From: Trichoplax adhaerens
Lineage: Eukaryota > Placozoa > Uniplacotomia > Trichoplacea > Trichoplacidae
Reading direction: 5' to 3'
Length of the DNA: 64,000 bases
Assembly (NCBI RefSeq): GCF_000150275.1
Contig: NW_002060947.1
Span: forward strand, 7,372,482-7,436,481
Positions 29,407-40,280 of this stretch are shown here, piece by piece; positions within the stretch are counted from its first letter, which is position 1; each line of letters starts with the position of its first letter. The translations under genes and the position numbers were made by a program. Under the pieces are notes generated by a model that saw nothing but the letters and a program-made list of their open reading frames with translations, searched no databases and had not been told where the DNA came from.

Positions 29407-31399
29407 AGTGGCCAAGAGCCATTCTATCTTGCTTCAATGGACCTAGCAAGTCCTGTGGTCTACCGTAGTTGAATTCATTCATCAAGTTGACGACACGAGG
29501 TTATAGCAAAGCTGGCCATGTTAGCCTACTACCAACTTTGCAATCCATCGGTACAATCGTCATTATCATTCATCAACATAGCAAATGGACTTACATCGTA
29601 TGGCATAATTTTTCCACTTCTCGCACACAACATGGTACTTATTATCGCTGCCAAAAGGGCCATGTCGAGCAGGATAATTGATTCTTTCTGCTTCGGAGCT
29701 TTCTTGCTCAGCCATTTGGATATGCCACTATTTCTTCACGGATCACTCAATACAGTCTACCCACTCTGAGATGCATCACGTCCACTAGTTTTTATATACG
29801 TTAACGTCCAGTACGCTTCTACAGTACTAAACCAGTAAGGCAACGATCATGTCCAAATCGGGCTGCAGCGATACTCCAATTGTATGACGTTATTACTGGC
29901 GTGATTGCGTTATGCTGCACTGATTACAGACTACAGGACGGCATTACGGTACAGGACGGTATTACGGTAGGTTCTTACGGTACAGTACGGTATTACGGTA
30001 CTGTACGGTACAGTACAGTACTGTAACGCACTCTACAGTACAATGAATTGTAAAGTCCAATTCCACTTAGTACTGTAGCGTCATGGTATTTTAGCTAGAA
30101 TTTCAACATATAAATTGATTTTTTTAAAACATTTTTTATTACGATATTTGAATTTTTAAACATTGAAGCTATCAAATGATACAAGATTTGTCTAATAAGG
30201 ACTTGAAATTATAATTTCATATAATTTCAAACAGTGGGAAAGACTTATGAGACACCCTGTACTCTACTGACTGTGTAAACTCGTAGAAGACCTGGACCGA
30301 TCACTCTCAGATGGGCAGACATTTTCGGCTTCATCTCTTTAAAACATGGTGTCAAATATGACGCTAAATCTTATTATCTGCTGCTCAGTTCCGCTTGGAG
30401 ACAGTTATATAAGATCATCGATGTTATTAGTTCTATCGGTGGTTTAGAAAACAGACGCGGAAGATCCATACTAAGTAGCCATTTTTGGATCATGAAGGCC
30501 TTATTGGATAAGTAAAGTCCATCTGTCCGAAGGAGTGATCAGTCCAAGACTCATTCAACAATCAAAGTTGTTTTGCGTTGAAATTCCTGTATAGTATTAA
30601 TATTAAAGTATGGATATACATTTTATATACGTAGATATAGATGAAATGATGGATCAACATAGATATTCGAATCCTACAGTATGAAGTTATTTTTGACTGT
30701 AGAATTTCTAAATCGTGTTGGTCTGAAATGACTAGCAAAATAATAAGTCGATTGCCGGACCATTTCCTATCCCTTTCATTCATTTTTAGTAGTCCATGTA
30801 ACTGTAGCAAATGGAATATGCTACCAACGAACTAGGACTTTTTGAAAGAGAATTTCTTATGTAGAACAAGGATTCCTTTTTCACATCAATTGACTTTCAT
30901 AGATCAATCCTTTTTGGACGCAAAATACCGCCTACATTCAGTTTCAATGACATTCGAAATTTTAAACTCCAAATAAAACCAGAAAAGACCGACAACTGTG
31001 CGGTCTATCTTGCTTTAAATCGGGTCTATACTGTATCTTTATTACTCTCGATTAATCATCGATAATAAATTAATTTACAGGTAGAGAGATCAAACGAGAA
31101 GCGTCTAGCTTGCATTCCAACAAGACTTGATCATAATGTCTATTACCCAAGTTGGATCACTGAGGATCAATTCATTTAGAATAATAACCAAACAGTAAAA
31201 AATAATAAATAAAAAATGGCCATTGAAAGTAAAAGAGTCAAATTTGATCAATCATGTACAAAATTAGAATATCGCTGTAGTATAACACACAATAGGTGAT
31301 CATTTTATCTTGTTTTCATAGACATCGGTAGATGGCCTATCACATAAACGATAATTTTAAATCCAGATATACATGAATAATAACGTCCATTATAAATAA
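29407..31399. other. Intergenic region with unidentified open frames and TACGGTA simple repeat
   Basis: At 29935-30040 there is an imperfect array of acggtattacggta and gtacagtacagt words. On +, 30279-30515 is open for 78 codons between stops, with protein-like composition (RWADIFGFISLKHG, SAWRQLYKIIDVI) but no ATG and no family I know; it could be an exon or transposon remnant. The short open frames at 29469-29769 overlap and are not supported. The left end of this stretch may hold the missing ATP23 first exon. Confidence 0.35.
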
Positions 31400-34300
31400 T
31401 TAGGTATATTCAGAATCGTTCATAATTTGAGCAGAGTACGGTGTGTAAGCTCTTTCTAATTCATTTCGTCTTAGTAAGAGACCCTGAAAGGATGATAATA
31501 AAAAAGAGTCCATTTTCGTTAGTAAGAAATAGATAACAGTTTCTAGACTGCATGCATAATCTCGTTTCCAATCCAGTATCTTCTACTTTACCTTACGCAA
31601 AGTTGCTAATTGGTCTAAAATTTCATCTTGCGGTAGATCATTGGATACAGTAGGTATAGATACAATAGGTTTACTTGGAGATGGGGTTGGATCTCGTTTT
31701 ATCATAACTTGCCGCCCTAGATCTTGAATCTAGCGTACAGCATAATAAGAAGGTATAATAAATAATATGATTCGCGTACTAGGCAAAGACCGCAGATAGC
31801 TGAATTATAATAATAGCTATTTTATCATACTTTATGCAGTAATAAGATACGGTATAAGTTAATTTCATAGGCAATATGTTACTGATATCCATAGATTTAT
31901 TCATTTCAGTCATAACGTATAGTTAAGCTATTTCTGCCGTACCTGCTCTTTCAATTTGCGAACTTCCGCTTCTAATTCGTAATTTACTAATCTCATGGCA
32001 AGAACCTCATTGGAGGGTATAGGTGATGTTGTCTATGACGATAAACATAAATAATTGTATGATCATTATGGAATAGATTTTGCTGCTGATAGGAATATTT
32101 AGCAATATAACAGATACTGATCTCCTATCTTCAACATTATCAACAGTATTTACTCATTAAATTAACGCTTACCATAATAGGTGCAATTTCAGATCGGCTT
32201 TTTAATTCTTTCATTCCTCTATGGTTTTGAACGACATAATTTCTCTGAGATTTCAATTCCGGTTCAGGAGTGTACATTTCTTCTGCTGGATCACGATCAT
32301 ACTCTACTGTTGGGCTAGGATCCGATTTTGGGCTATTAATCAATCTGATGGAAGGCTTATTATTTCTTTCAGTTCTTTCTCGTTTGTCCCCATTCGGTTT
32401 ATTAGTTTTACTTTGTATACTTTTATGGGTTTTATTTTTATCATTCTGTAAGCCATTACGTCGAGCTGTAGCATTAACTTTGTCCTGTGTCTTCACTGCT
32501 CTCGACTTTGTAATTTTACTATAATTATGACTTCCTTTGGCTTCATTTTTATCGTGACTACGAGAATCTGACTTATTTCCTTTACCCTTTTCGCGGATAT
32601 CGTTGTCCACTGATTTCCTGATCTTATTTGAAGTTCTAGCGATGGCTTGTGGGCTAGTATACTCTTCTCCAGTATCCTCTCGACTGCCGTAATCTCTACA
32701 AGGGTGTATATTCCAGTTAAACTCATTTTCAATGTAATTCTAACTATAACATGATCGAAACAAGCATCAGCTTAATTAACATTCATAAGCTTATCTAGAA
32801 ATAATTTCCAATTGATAATTTTAATTTACCAAAATCTGAAGCATCTCCATGATATGCTCAATTAAGTTAAATTTTGAACTCTATACGATGATAGATAGGA
32901 GTTTACAGTATCGATATACCTAAAATGGTCATATTGGCTTTGTTGAGGAGTTATCTCTTCTTCTTTTAATCGTTCTTCTTCTTCTTCTGCCAATTGTTCA
33001 ATAGGAACAGGAATAGCATGACTACTTGAATCTAATAGTAAGCCTTCCTTCTTTCGACGAGGACTTTGTAGTTGAATGTCATCAGGATCAGAAGCATTTT
33101 GCATTACAGCTGGATCATTCGTCGGTTCAGGGATTTCTACTCTCTCCAATACGGGTACCATAGGTTTATTATAACGAGATTCCATCGGCTTTTCTCTAGC
33201 ATGGCCACCTGTTGTAGTAGTTGAGGACGAAATTAACATCAATAAGTTAACATAACAGAATTCTAAAAGCTTCTATTCCTCATATGTTTACTGTATAATT
33301 ATTCCATAAACAGTTTCTGAATATCGAGTTCGTGGCTTTTAAACATTAAAATCAAAAAGGCAACTATTTAACTACGAGATAGCGGACGGTAATTAAGGCA
33401 ATAGTGATTGAACTGTCTAATAATGCTAAGATAGCTACATCTTGTAGTATTGAATTTGTAAGATGATATTATAGACGCTGTTAGCGGCCTGCTATAAAAT
33501 AGGGAATAACAACAAGGTATCAAACACATTCATTTACTGACCTTCTCTTCCGTATAAATTGGAAACGTCATGTCCATGTTTCTTAAGTTTTCTCATTAGC
33601 TTCTCCTTTTTAGCCTAAGACAGTAACCATTGTAATACAGAATTCATCAATAGTGCTTAATAAATTTTAGTACTGAGATACAGGTAGCTCAACTTGGCAA
33701 TTAATTAAAGTTATCGTAAGCTGGTGCTTAGATTTTCAATCATGGAATTAAAATTCACCAATTTCGCGGCTTCCTGAGCTTCTAAAATCTTTTGATATGT
33801 ATTATCAACGTTATTGTTGCCTTTCCTCTTCTGTAATTGGAGTGGTGAGCACTTTGTTAATACATGTATTATAGAAATAAATCTTGATGTAGATTTTAAA
33901 AATATTTTACCTGCTTTAATTCTGAGATCAGCATTTCTTGTTGATCATCAGGAACTGCTTGATCTACCGTACTAGTATTGGATTCCAATCGTTGAATTTC
34001 TAAATTCTCTTCACGAAGAAGTTTATCTTGTTCTTGCTGCTTTATTCGTTGTTTTTCCTCCATTTGTTGTTTATTATAAAGCTACAATAGATAGAAAGAG
34101 ATGATTGATACTTCTATAACTGTATTGTTTAAGCAACTGGACATAAATCATGTTTCGTATTTATTAAATAAATACAATGTATGTGCAAGGAACAGATGGT
34201 ATGGTTGGGTAACAATGTGTATGTTTCTACACCCTATTTACTCAAAATTAATATCCCGATTCCGCTCATTTATGATCCTTTTTCATATCGTAAATTTATC

Positions 34301-36834
34301 GTCTTTTCTAATTTTGACAATAAAATATAATTTGATTATTTACTTGATTTTGCATTTCTCGGTTTCTTTTTGCTTCAAGCTCTTTCTGAGTTTGAGAATC
34401 TAAAGCAAACCCTCTGCCTCTTAAATAAGACCTATTGGTAAATTTAATAGATTATATAAATTATTCAGTGATACTTAGTCTCAGTTTATCTATCATACAA
34501 TAATTAAAACTTTGAGTTTTACAATCATTCTGAATAAATCAATGTTATAGCATACTTGTTTTCATCTTCTTCTTTATTTGCAACGGGTGAAATTTGCTGT
34601 TGGTTCTGAATTAGTAAATTACTCGGTTCTTGCGCCTATATGATAACATCATATTTACTTAATGTCCTCTATTACGTACACTGCTTATAAATCACTGCAA
34701 GATTAAGGAATTTATTTACTATCTCCAAATTGGCTGCATTAATTATTGCTCATTAACACGAAGATTATTCTTTATATCATTCTATATATATATATGCATT
34801 TTTCAAATCGTTTCGTTTCTAACCTCCGAAGAAAATTTACTAGTTTTTTTACGTTGCTGCTTGGATTGAATTTGTTGTTCTAATCAGTTAAAAGGTAAAT
34901 TTATCAATTTATGATGATAGAAACATTTATGAATTAGAATCTAAGAGAAATTATGTACGCTATGTAGTTGTTTCCGACCTAAATCTGCTAGCCATCGGCG
35001 CTTTTCTTGCTCTTTTACTTGATCAACCCAATTTGATGGAGCAACTTCCTATTAGAAATATTGAATTTTTTTATTTCTGAAAGTTTATCGACACATTCAA
35101 TTTCTAGTAATTTATTACGTATACCAGACAGTAGATACTTCCTTTTAATTTGCAGTCTTTCTATAACATTAAGGTCTCTCAAACTCACCCCTATAATCAT
35201 GGATGATCTCATGGCTGGTGGCAAATTATCATTAAAATTAGTCGTTGGGGATAGAGCTAAGATCAAATATCATTTTTAAAGTACAGGTTATAAAAGCAAA
35301 ATTTAGATATGCAGTAATTTATTGATATGTCAAGATGACTTATACGAAAACAAGATAGCATTGAGCTAAAATTGAAACCCATAGTAACGAAATTCTAACA
35401 TTGAATATATTCATAACTATTATTCAAAATACTATAATTTAGAAATTACAGGTTTTGTTTTGATCCATATGAATAGATAATCGACTTTCGGTATTTAATG
35501 TATTTTCTTGCCTCGGTAAAGAATCAGTCTGTGTGGGCTGCAAAATGTAATTATATAATTAATAAATATTGCCAGTAGATAACGAGAGGCAGGAATGGGC
35601 AGGCATCTATACTAGTAAGTACCATCTCTAAGCTTTCATTTAATTTTCTCCTTCTATAATCATGAACAATTTGTCGGTTATCATCTACTATTGGTGCACC
35701 ACATCCTGGCCTTCCCCATGGATTATAATATTCTTCTACATCGTCTTTACGCTATAGTTAAGTAAAAGATAACGTTGTACGTTTGTAATCTAGTTGCCTA
35801 TGAGATATGCTGTAAGTGAAGCGGAATTATGCTTGGAGAAATATTTTATTTCATGAGAAAGCAAAATTGACGTAAATTTGACATACATTCTTGATCGCAT
35901 CTTTCATTTTCTTTCTTTCCTGTACCTGTTTAGCTGTTAAAACAAGTGGGTTTATTAGTATTATTAAGTAGTGTCTAATTATCAATATATTGCTGAGCTA
36001 AATCATTTTTACCCAAGTCTTGTTTCCATTTTTCATTTAGACGTTGCTCAACTACAATTCGATTACTCGATGACTGTTCATGTGTATGCATCTTAATACT
36101 TTTAAGTAAATCATCATCATTTAGAAGATTACTTTGTGGTTCTTCCAGCCTTTCAACGATATTTGGAGCCGATGTAGGTTCTGATATTTTCTTCTCGGGT
36201 ATAGTTGATTCTAACAATTCTTGATTTGTTGCATGATCATAAGTCTGTAACGGTGCTGTCGATAGTCCTACATCTCCTGCTGTCGTTATGTGCTCATTTT
36301 TTATAGTTTGTGCAGGCTTTATTGCTGTTTTAGATCCACTCTTTGATGAGTTAATCCTACTTTTAATAGCATCATCTGGCTTTGGCCTAGGCCTACCGGA
36401 TTTATCTTGATTAGCTAATTTAGGCTTTGAATTCTTTACAGGTTGTGATGTTTTCAAGACCTTGGCACTCTTATTCGGAACAGAGCTATTAGTATTACTG
36501 CGTTGAGGCTTAGTTTGTTTCGTTGTATTTGTCTAATCAAATAAATAAATGAACATATTAAGAAAGTATTCGGACAATTTTTACTGACTGTTTTTCTATA
36601 TGTAGTACCTACCGATGCTTTCTTTGGTTTACCAATAGATACCGTTCTGTCTATAATTTTTTGAGATAAACTCTTGTAAGTGTTAACAGATCCCTTTAGT
36701 AGAAGTAATCACGAAAGAAACTTACCTGACCCGATTACAATTTCTTTGCCTCCAGATTTTAATGATATTGGAAACTGAACTCTTCTACCACTTGGTAAAA
36801 TAACATTTTTAGTACTTATACGAAACTGATTTAC
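31400..36834 (-). CDS. CCDC66: CCDC66 homologue, coiled-coil ciliary protein (initiator exon missing)
   Basis: Vertebrate CCDC66 is a microtubule-binding centriolar-satellite and ciliary protein. Exons: 36834-36726, 36650-36613, 36532-36013, 35933-35887, 35751-35623, 35537-35450, 35256-35189, 35048-34979, 34879-34824, 34635-34556, 34431-34344, 34081-33911, 33830-33759, 33614-33542, 33208-32920, 32695-32173, 32032-31943, 31729-31592, 31483-31400. Phases agree; 910 residues found (human 948). Seen: KWKQDLAKQVQERKK, YYNPWGRPGCGAP, KRRWLADLEQQIQSKQQRKK, SYLRGRGFALDSQTQKELEAK (cf. human FLRSMTALLDPAQIEERDRR), a Glu/Lys/Gln coiled coil, a KKHGHDVSNL segment (cf. QKGHDTSRLI), and the end DQLATLRKGLLLRRNELE. 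Basic Ser-rich linkers fill 36013-36532 and 32173-32695. The first exon is phase 0 at its start and has no ATG, so a further 5' exon l lies at higher coordinates. CSPP1 shares some of these motifs but fits less well. Confidence 0.85.
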
Positions 36835-38404
36835 CTAATCGTTAGAAAGCACTAAATTTATAATGTAGCTACCTGGACATTTTAGGCGCTGGTATTTAAG
36901 TTGGCTCTTATTCTGAGTGATGTATACTGTATAGTATTGATTGACTTATGCAACTTGTTTCCATGTATCTTCAAATAGGATGACTTAATCAGAAAATTTG
37001 ATTGATTACATGAAAGGAAATAGGTAGAATAAAGCATAGCATAGTATGAAGTGGCTATAACGTCTTTATGTTAAAGTTAAATATAGAGTAACCTATCTTC
37101 AGAGATAGACGATTACGTCAGTGAAATCATTATATGTGGTAAATAGCAATGAAATAATGTAGAAAAATGATAAGAGTTGAAAGTTTGGTAAAAATTTTAA
37201 ATTTTAAAATGAAATGAAAACCTATCATGCATCGTATTAATTTGCATAGGACAAGATTGAAATCCAAAGTTATATTTTTGCCTCTATCTATATCTTAGAG
37301 TAAATAATAACCAGTAGAAACTTATAATGTTCGTTAAAAATACTTGATGCTTTTAAACGTCTACTACAGCATAGGCTAGCAACTGGGTAAAGTTTGGCGA
37401 TAATATTGGTAAATGCTCTCGTCCTAAGATAATTTAGCAACTTTATGCTATCATTAATCCTTACGCTATAATATGCACTCAAGATTTAACAGACTATATC
37501 GTTAAAATTAGTACTATTTTACTTACAAAAATATATAATGGCTATCAATTTAATGGAAATAAATGTCTTCCATTTCGGTGATAGGGTACAGCAGAAGCAA
37601 ATTTCGAGAAAGGAATATTTAAGTCCTAGCAAACAATAAAAGAAACTCAGAATGCCAGATTTTTACTACGATAACAGACTACAGTACAGAGGATAGGCCT
37701 GTATTAAGTATATACGATATATCATATGCTCTTTTGTTACTGTTCATTATACTACTAATGCAACAGAAGTAAAGCTTCTTATTACTGTAAATTTATCACG
37801 CCAATTGAATGTGTAGAATATAGTTGCTATAGTGCTGTATGGAGCTTAGACTCAGTTTGATGCAGCAAAAAGTCTTCGTGGGCGGTTTTGGGTGCAAACT
37901 AGTATCGGTTGCTATAGCAACCGAGTAGACGATTATAGAGATCTATAAGGAAATTAAATTGATAATGTACGTACTCGATCATTTCGTAGTAGCTCATAAT
38001 ATTACCTGTTATGACTTGCTTTCTACGCAAGGAGCAACCTAATATTTCAAGTTTACCATTTCGTATCGGTACCAAGCCAACCATAGCCTAAATGCTAAGA
38101 TATCATGCAAAAGTGCATGAAGGAATTTCGCGGTATGTTTTATATAAAGCTATAGAATCGCATAAGTTGCTAAGATATGATGTTAAAATTGCTTTATAGA
38201 TACAAAATGACAGAGCGAAAAGTCAATTAGATTTGAGACTTGCTTCTTACTATTAATAGGCAATGCCAGAGAATTGCAGTTGTATATAATTCGAGGGTAG
38301 ATTAATGAGGCAGGAGAAACTTTCACATATTTGTATTATCGTTTAGAATAAACAAAGTTAAATAAGATCTATAGCATATTCTATAAAGCTACAAATATGG
38401 TTTG
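36835..38404. other. Upstream region of CCDC66 homologue
   Basis: Should contain the missing initiator exon. One candidate on the minus strand is 38084-38007: an ATG followed by MVGLVPIRNGKLEILG and a GTAATA donor, but its phase (1) does not match the 36834 acceptor (phase 0), so it would need another exon. The rest shows no protein-like frame. Confidence 0.3.
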
Positions 38405-38755
38405 ATGTCCTGAAAATTTTGATATAAATTGATTTCAATTAGAGTGAGTATGAAGCACTCGCTAAATAAAAATTTTAATAAAACTTTAAGTTTTTAAAGT
38501 TTATTCTTAGCCATGTATTCAATAGATATTAAAGATGTTACAGTATTTAAAAAATGGCATTAATTTGTTCGACCACACAAATTGATTTTAATTTGAGGAA
38601 GTATAGAGCTCTAGCTTAATAAAAATTTTAATAAACTTCAAATTTTCAAAATTCATGCTTAGCCATGCGTTCCAATACATATGCAAGACTAGTGCTACAT
38701 TTTAAGGTAGCTAAGTATTAATTTATTCGACTGTACAAATTTCAATACCCAAAGC
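38405..38755. repeat. Tandem duplication (~165 bp unit), diverged
   Basis: Two copies share aaattgatttcaatt / aaattgattttaatt starts (near 38425 and 38578), taataaaaattttaataaa (near 38465 and 38617), cttagccatg (near 38507 and 38659), and ttaattt(g/a)ttcgac (near 38563 and 38727). The DNA is intergenic between the adhesion GPCR stop and the CCDC66 5' end. Confidence 0.7.
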
Positions 38756-39455
38756 CAGATATGAGTCATAGTGAAATTTTATGAAAGATTTTAAAACAGA
38801 TCTTGAATGATTAATCCAACGTATTTTTATAGTACAACCAAAATAAGATATATGTGTATACTATACATAGAATTGAATAGTTTTAAAATCTTAATAAATA
38901 ATGACTTAAGAACATCATACGAAATTACGTCACGAGTATTTAGCAATTATTTTAGTGCATTAAAATGGATTTGATCATCTCATGTGAATTTAAGCTAAAC
39001 GCATAAGTAGCGTGTAAATGTTAATTAAATAGCTACAGAATTCAGCTAATGTTCGAAATAGAAGAGAATAAATAGCTATTTAAAATTTCGATTTAATCAT
39101 AGTGAACATTTAATATTAGCTTTAAAATGTTAAAAACAAAGAATATTAAATTTGTTTCAGTATTAGTTTGAAAAGACTGATAAAATATTTTCTAAGAAAT
39201 TTGTTAACAGTAGAGCGTCGTTTAAAATCCACGACTTGGGAGGTAATGTAGATTTACAGTGGCTAGAAGTTCCATTGGGGCAATTCTGGTAAAATTACTG
39301 CCACAGGAAACTAAGTAAAATATAATACAATTACAGAAACTACCAAAAATTATATTAATAGCAATAAATATTAAATTCTTTGATCATTTTATCAAAAGCT
39401 GTATCTTGATAGTAAATATTAGCTTGCTGCCTAGCATTTTATTTTCAAAAGCAAC
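38756..39455. other. Downstream flank of the adhesion GPCR gene
   Basis: AT-rich, no supported open frame. It should contain the GPCR 3' UTR just left of 39456. A possible short phase-compatible exon at about 39247-39290 was considered as a bridge to CCDC66 and judged unneeded. Confidence 0.35.
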
Positions 39456-40280
39456 TTACAATGCTTCGTTTTCAGTATTTGCTTTACCAGATTGCTGATT
39501 ATTTTTCATAATGGGATCAACGACCATAACTTTCTCAACCGTGCTATACAATATTATAAATGAATAGATGATTACGTAAATAATTAAATAAATCTAGTAT
39601 TGGTATAGCCCTAATGATAATAGTTTCGTAATATCAAATTGAAACATAACATTGAAAAGCTTACGTAATTTCCTTCTTAGAACTTTTTCGAGAAATAGTG
39701 CTTCGAGTATCTACATTTGATCCATTGGTCAACCTAAGTATATTATGAAGTATATAGATATTATGCAGTTATTTTGCTAAACTAAAATAGGAAGAAATCG
39801 TAAAGACTTACGATAACGAATCTTCCTCTTCATCATCGTCGCTATCATCTCCATAATGACTCAAGCTAACTTCCATGATAAACGAACCTCTTGTTATGTC
39901 ATTATCATAATCATTTTCTTCACTATCAGGTTCCGTTTCCTGCGGTTCTTTCTTACTAATATACAGAATGGATAGTTAACGAGTAATGCAAAGGAACCAT
40001 TAAACTTTAAATCAAATGATAAGTCATAGTGATCGTATTTGAAGCACATCGAAAGGTTGCTAAACGCCAAATTTTCACTATGTTAGAACATACACGTCGC
40101 TATCCGCTCTTGGAATTTGGAAAGAATTTACAAATGATGTCATCTGGTGACCTCTCATCATGTCTCTATTTCAGTAAACAGATTGAACTTCTTATTTTAA
40201 TAGCCGTAAATCGATTATAATTTAAAACGCATTATTACGAATAGCACTTACAATGTCGTTCGTTTTGTTTCCCCATCATT
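39456..40280 (-). other. aGPCR long cytoplasmic tail exons
   Basis: Exons 40280-40252, 39955-39812, 39733-39665 and 39543-39456 are in phase with each other and with TM7. They encode about 109 residues: [50 protein letters not shown], ending TENEAL and TAA (39458-39456). The stretch is acidic and Ser-rich, with possible phosphorylation sites and no folded domain. An ATG at 40363 would start a second, shorter reading ([10 protein letters not shown]) into the 39955 exon, but it does not fit TM7 phase. Confidence 0.65.

Noticed and set aside
32221-32524. Open frames on + over the CCDC66 exons
   Set aside because: They are antisense to a long exon whose minus-strand frame fits the splice phases and family motifs.
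31400-36834. CSPP1 instead of CCDC66
   Set aside because: The order of motifs (KRRWLADLEQQI, SYLRGRG...DSQTQ, KKHGHDVSNL, DQLATLRKGLLLRR) follows CCDC66 more closely, although one box is CSPP1-like.
39247-39543. Bridge exon joining the receptor tail to CCDC66
   Set aside because: A short phase-compatible segment exists near 39247-39290, but TTG-TAA directly ends the tail frame at 39456 and CCDC66 motifs begin an unrelated protein.
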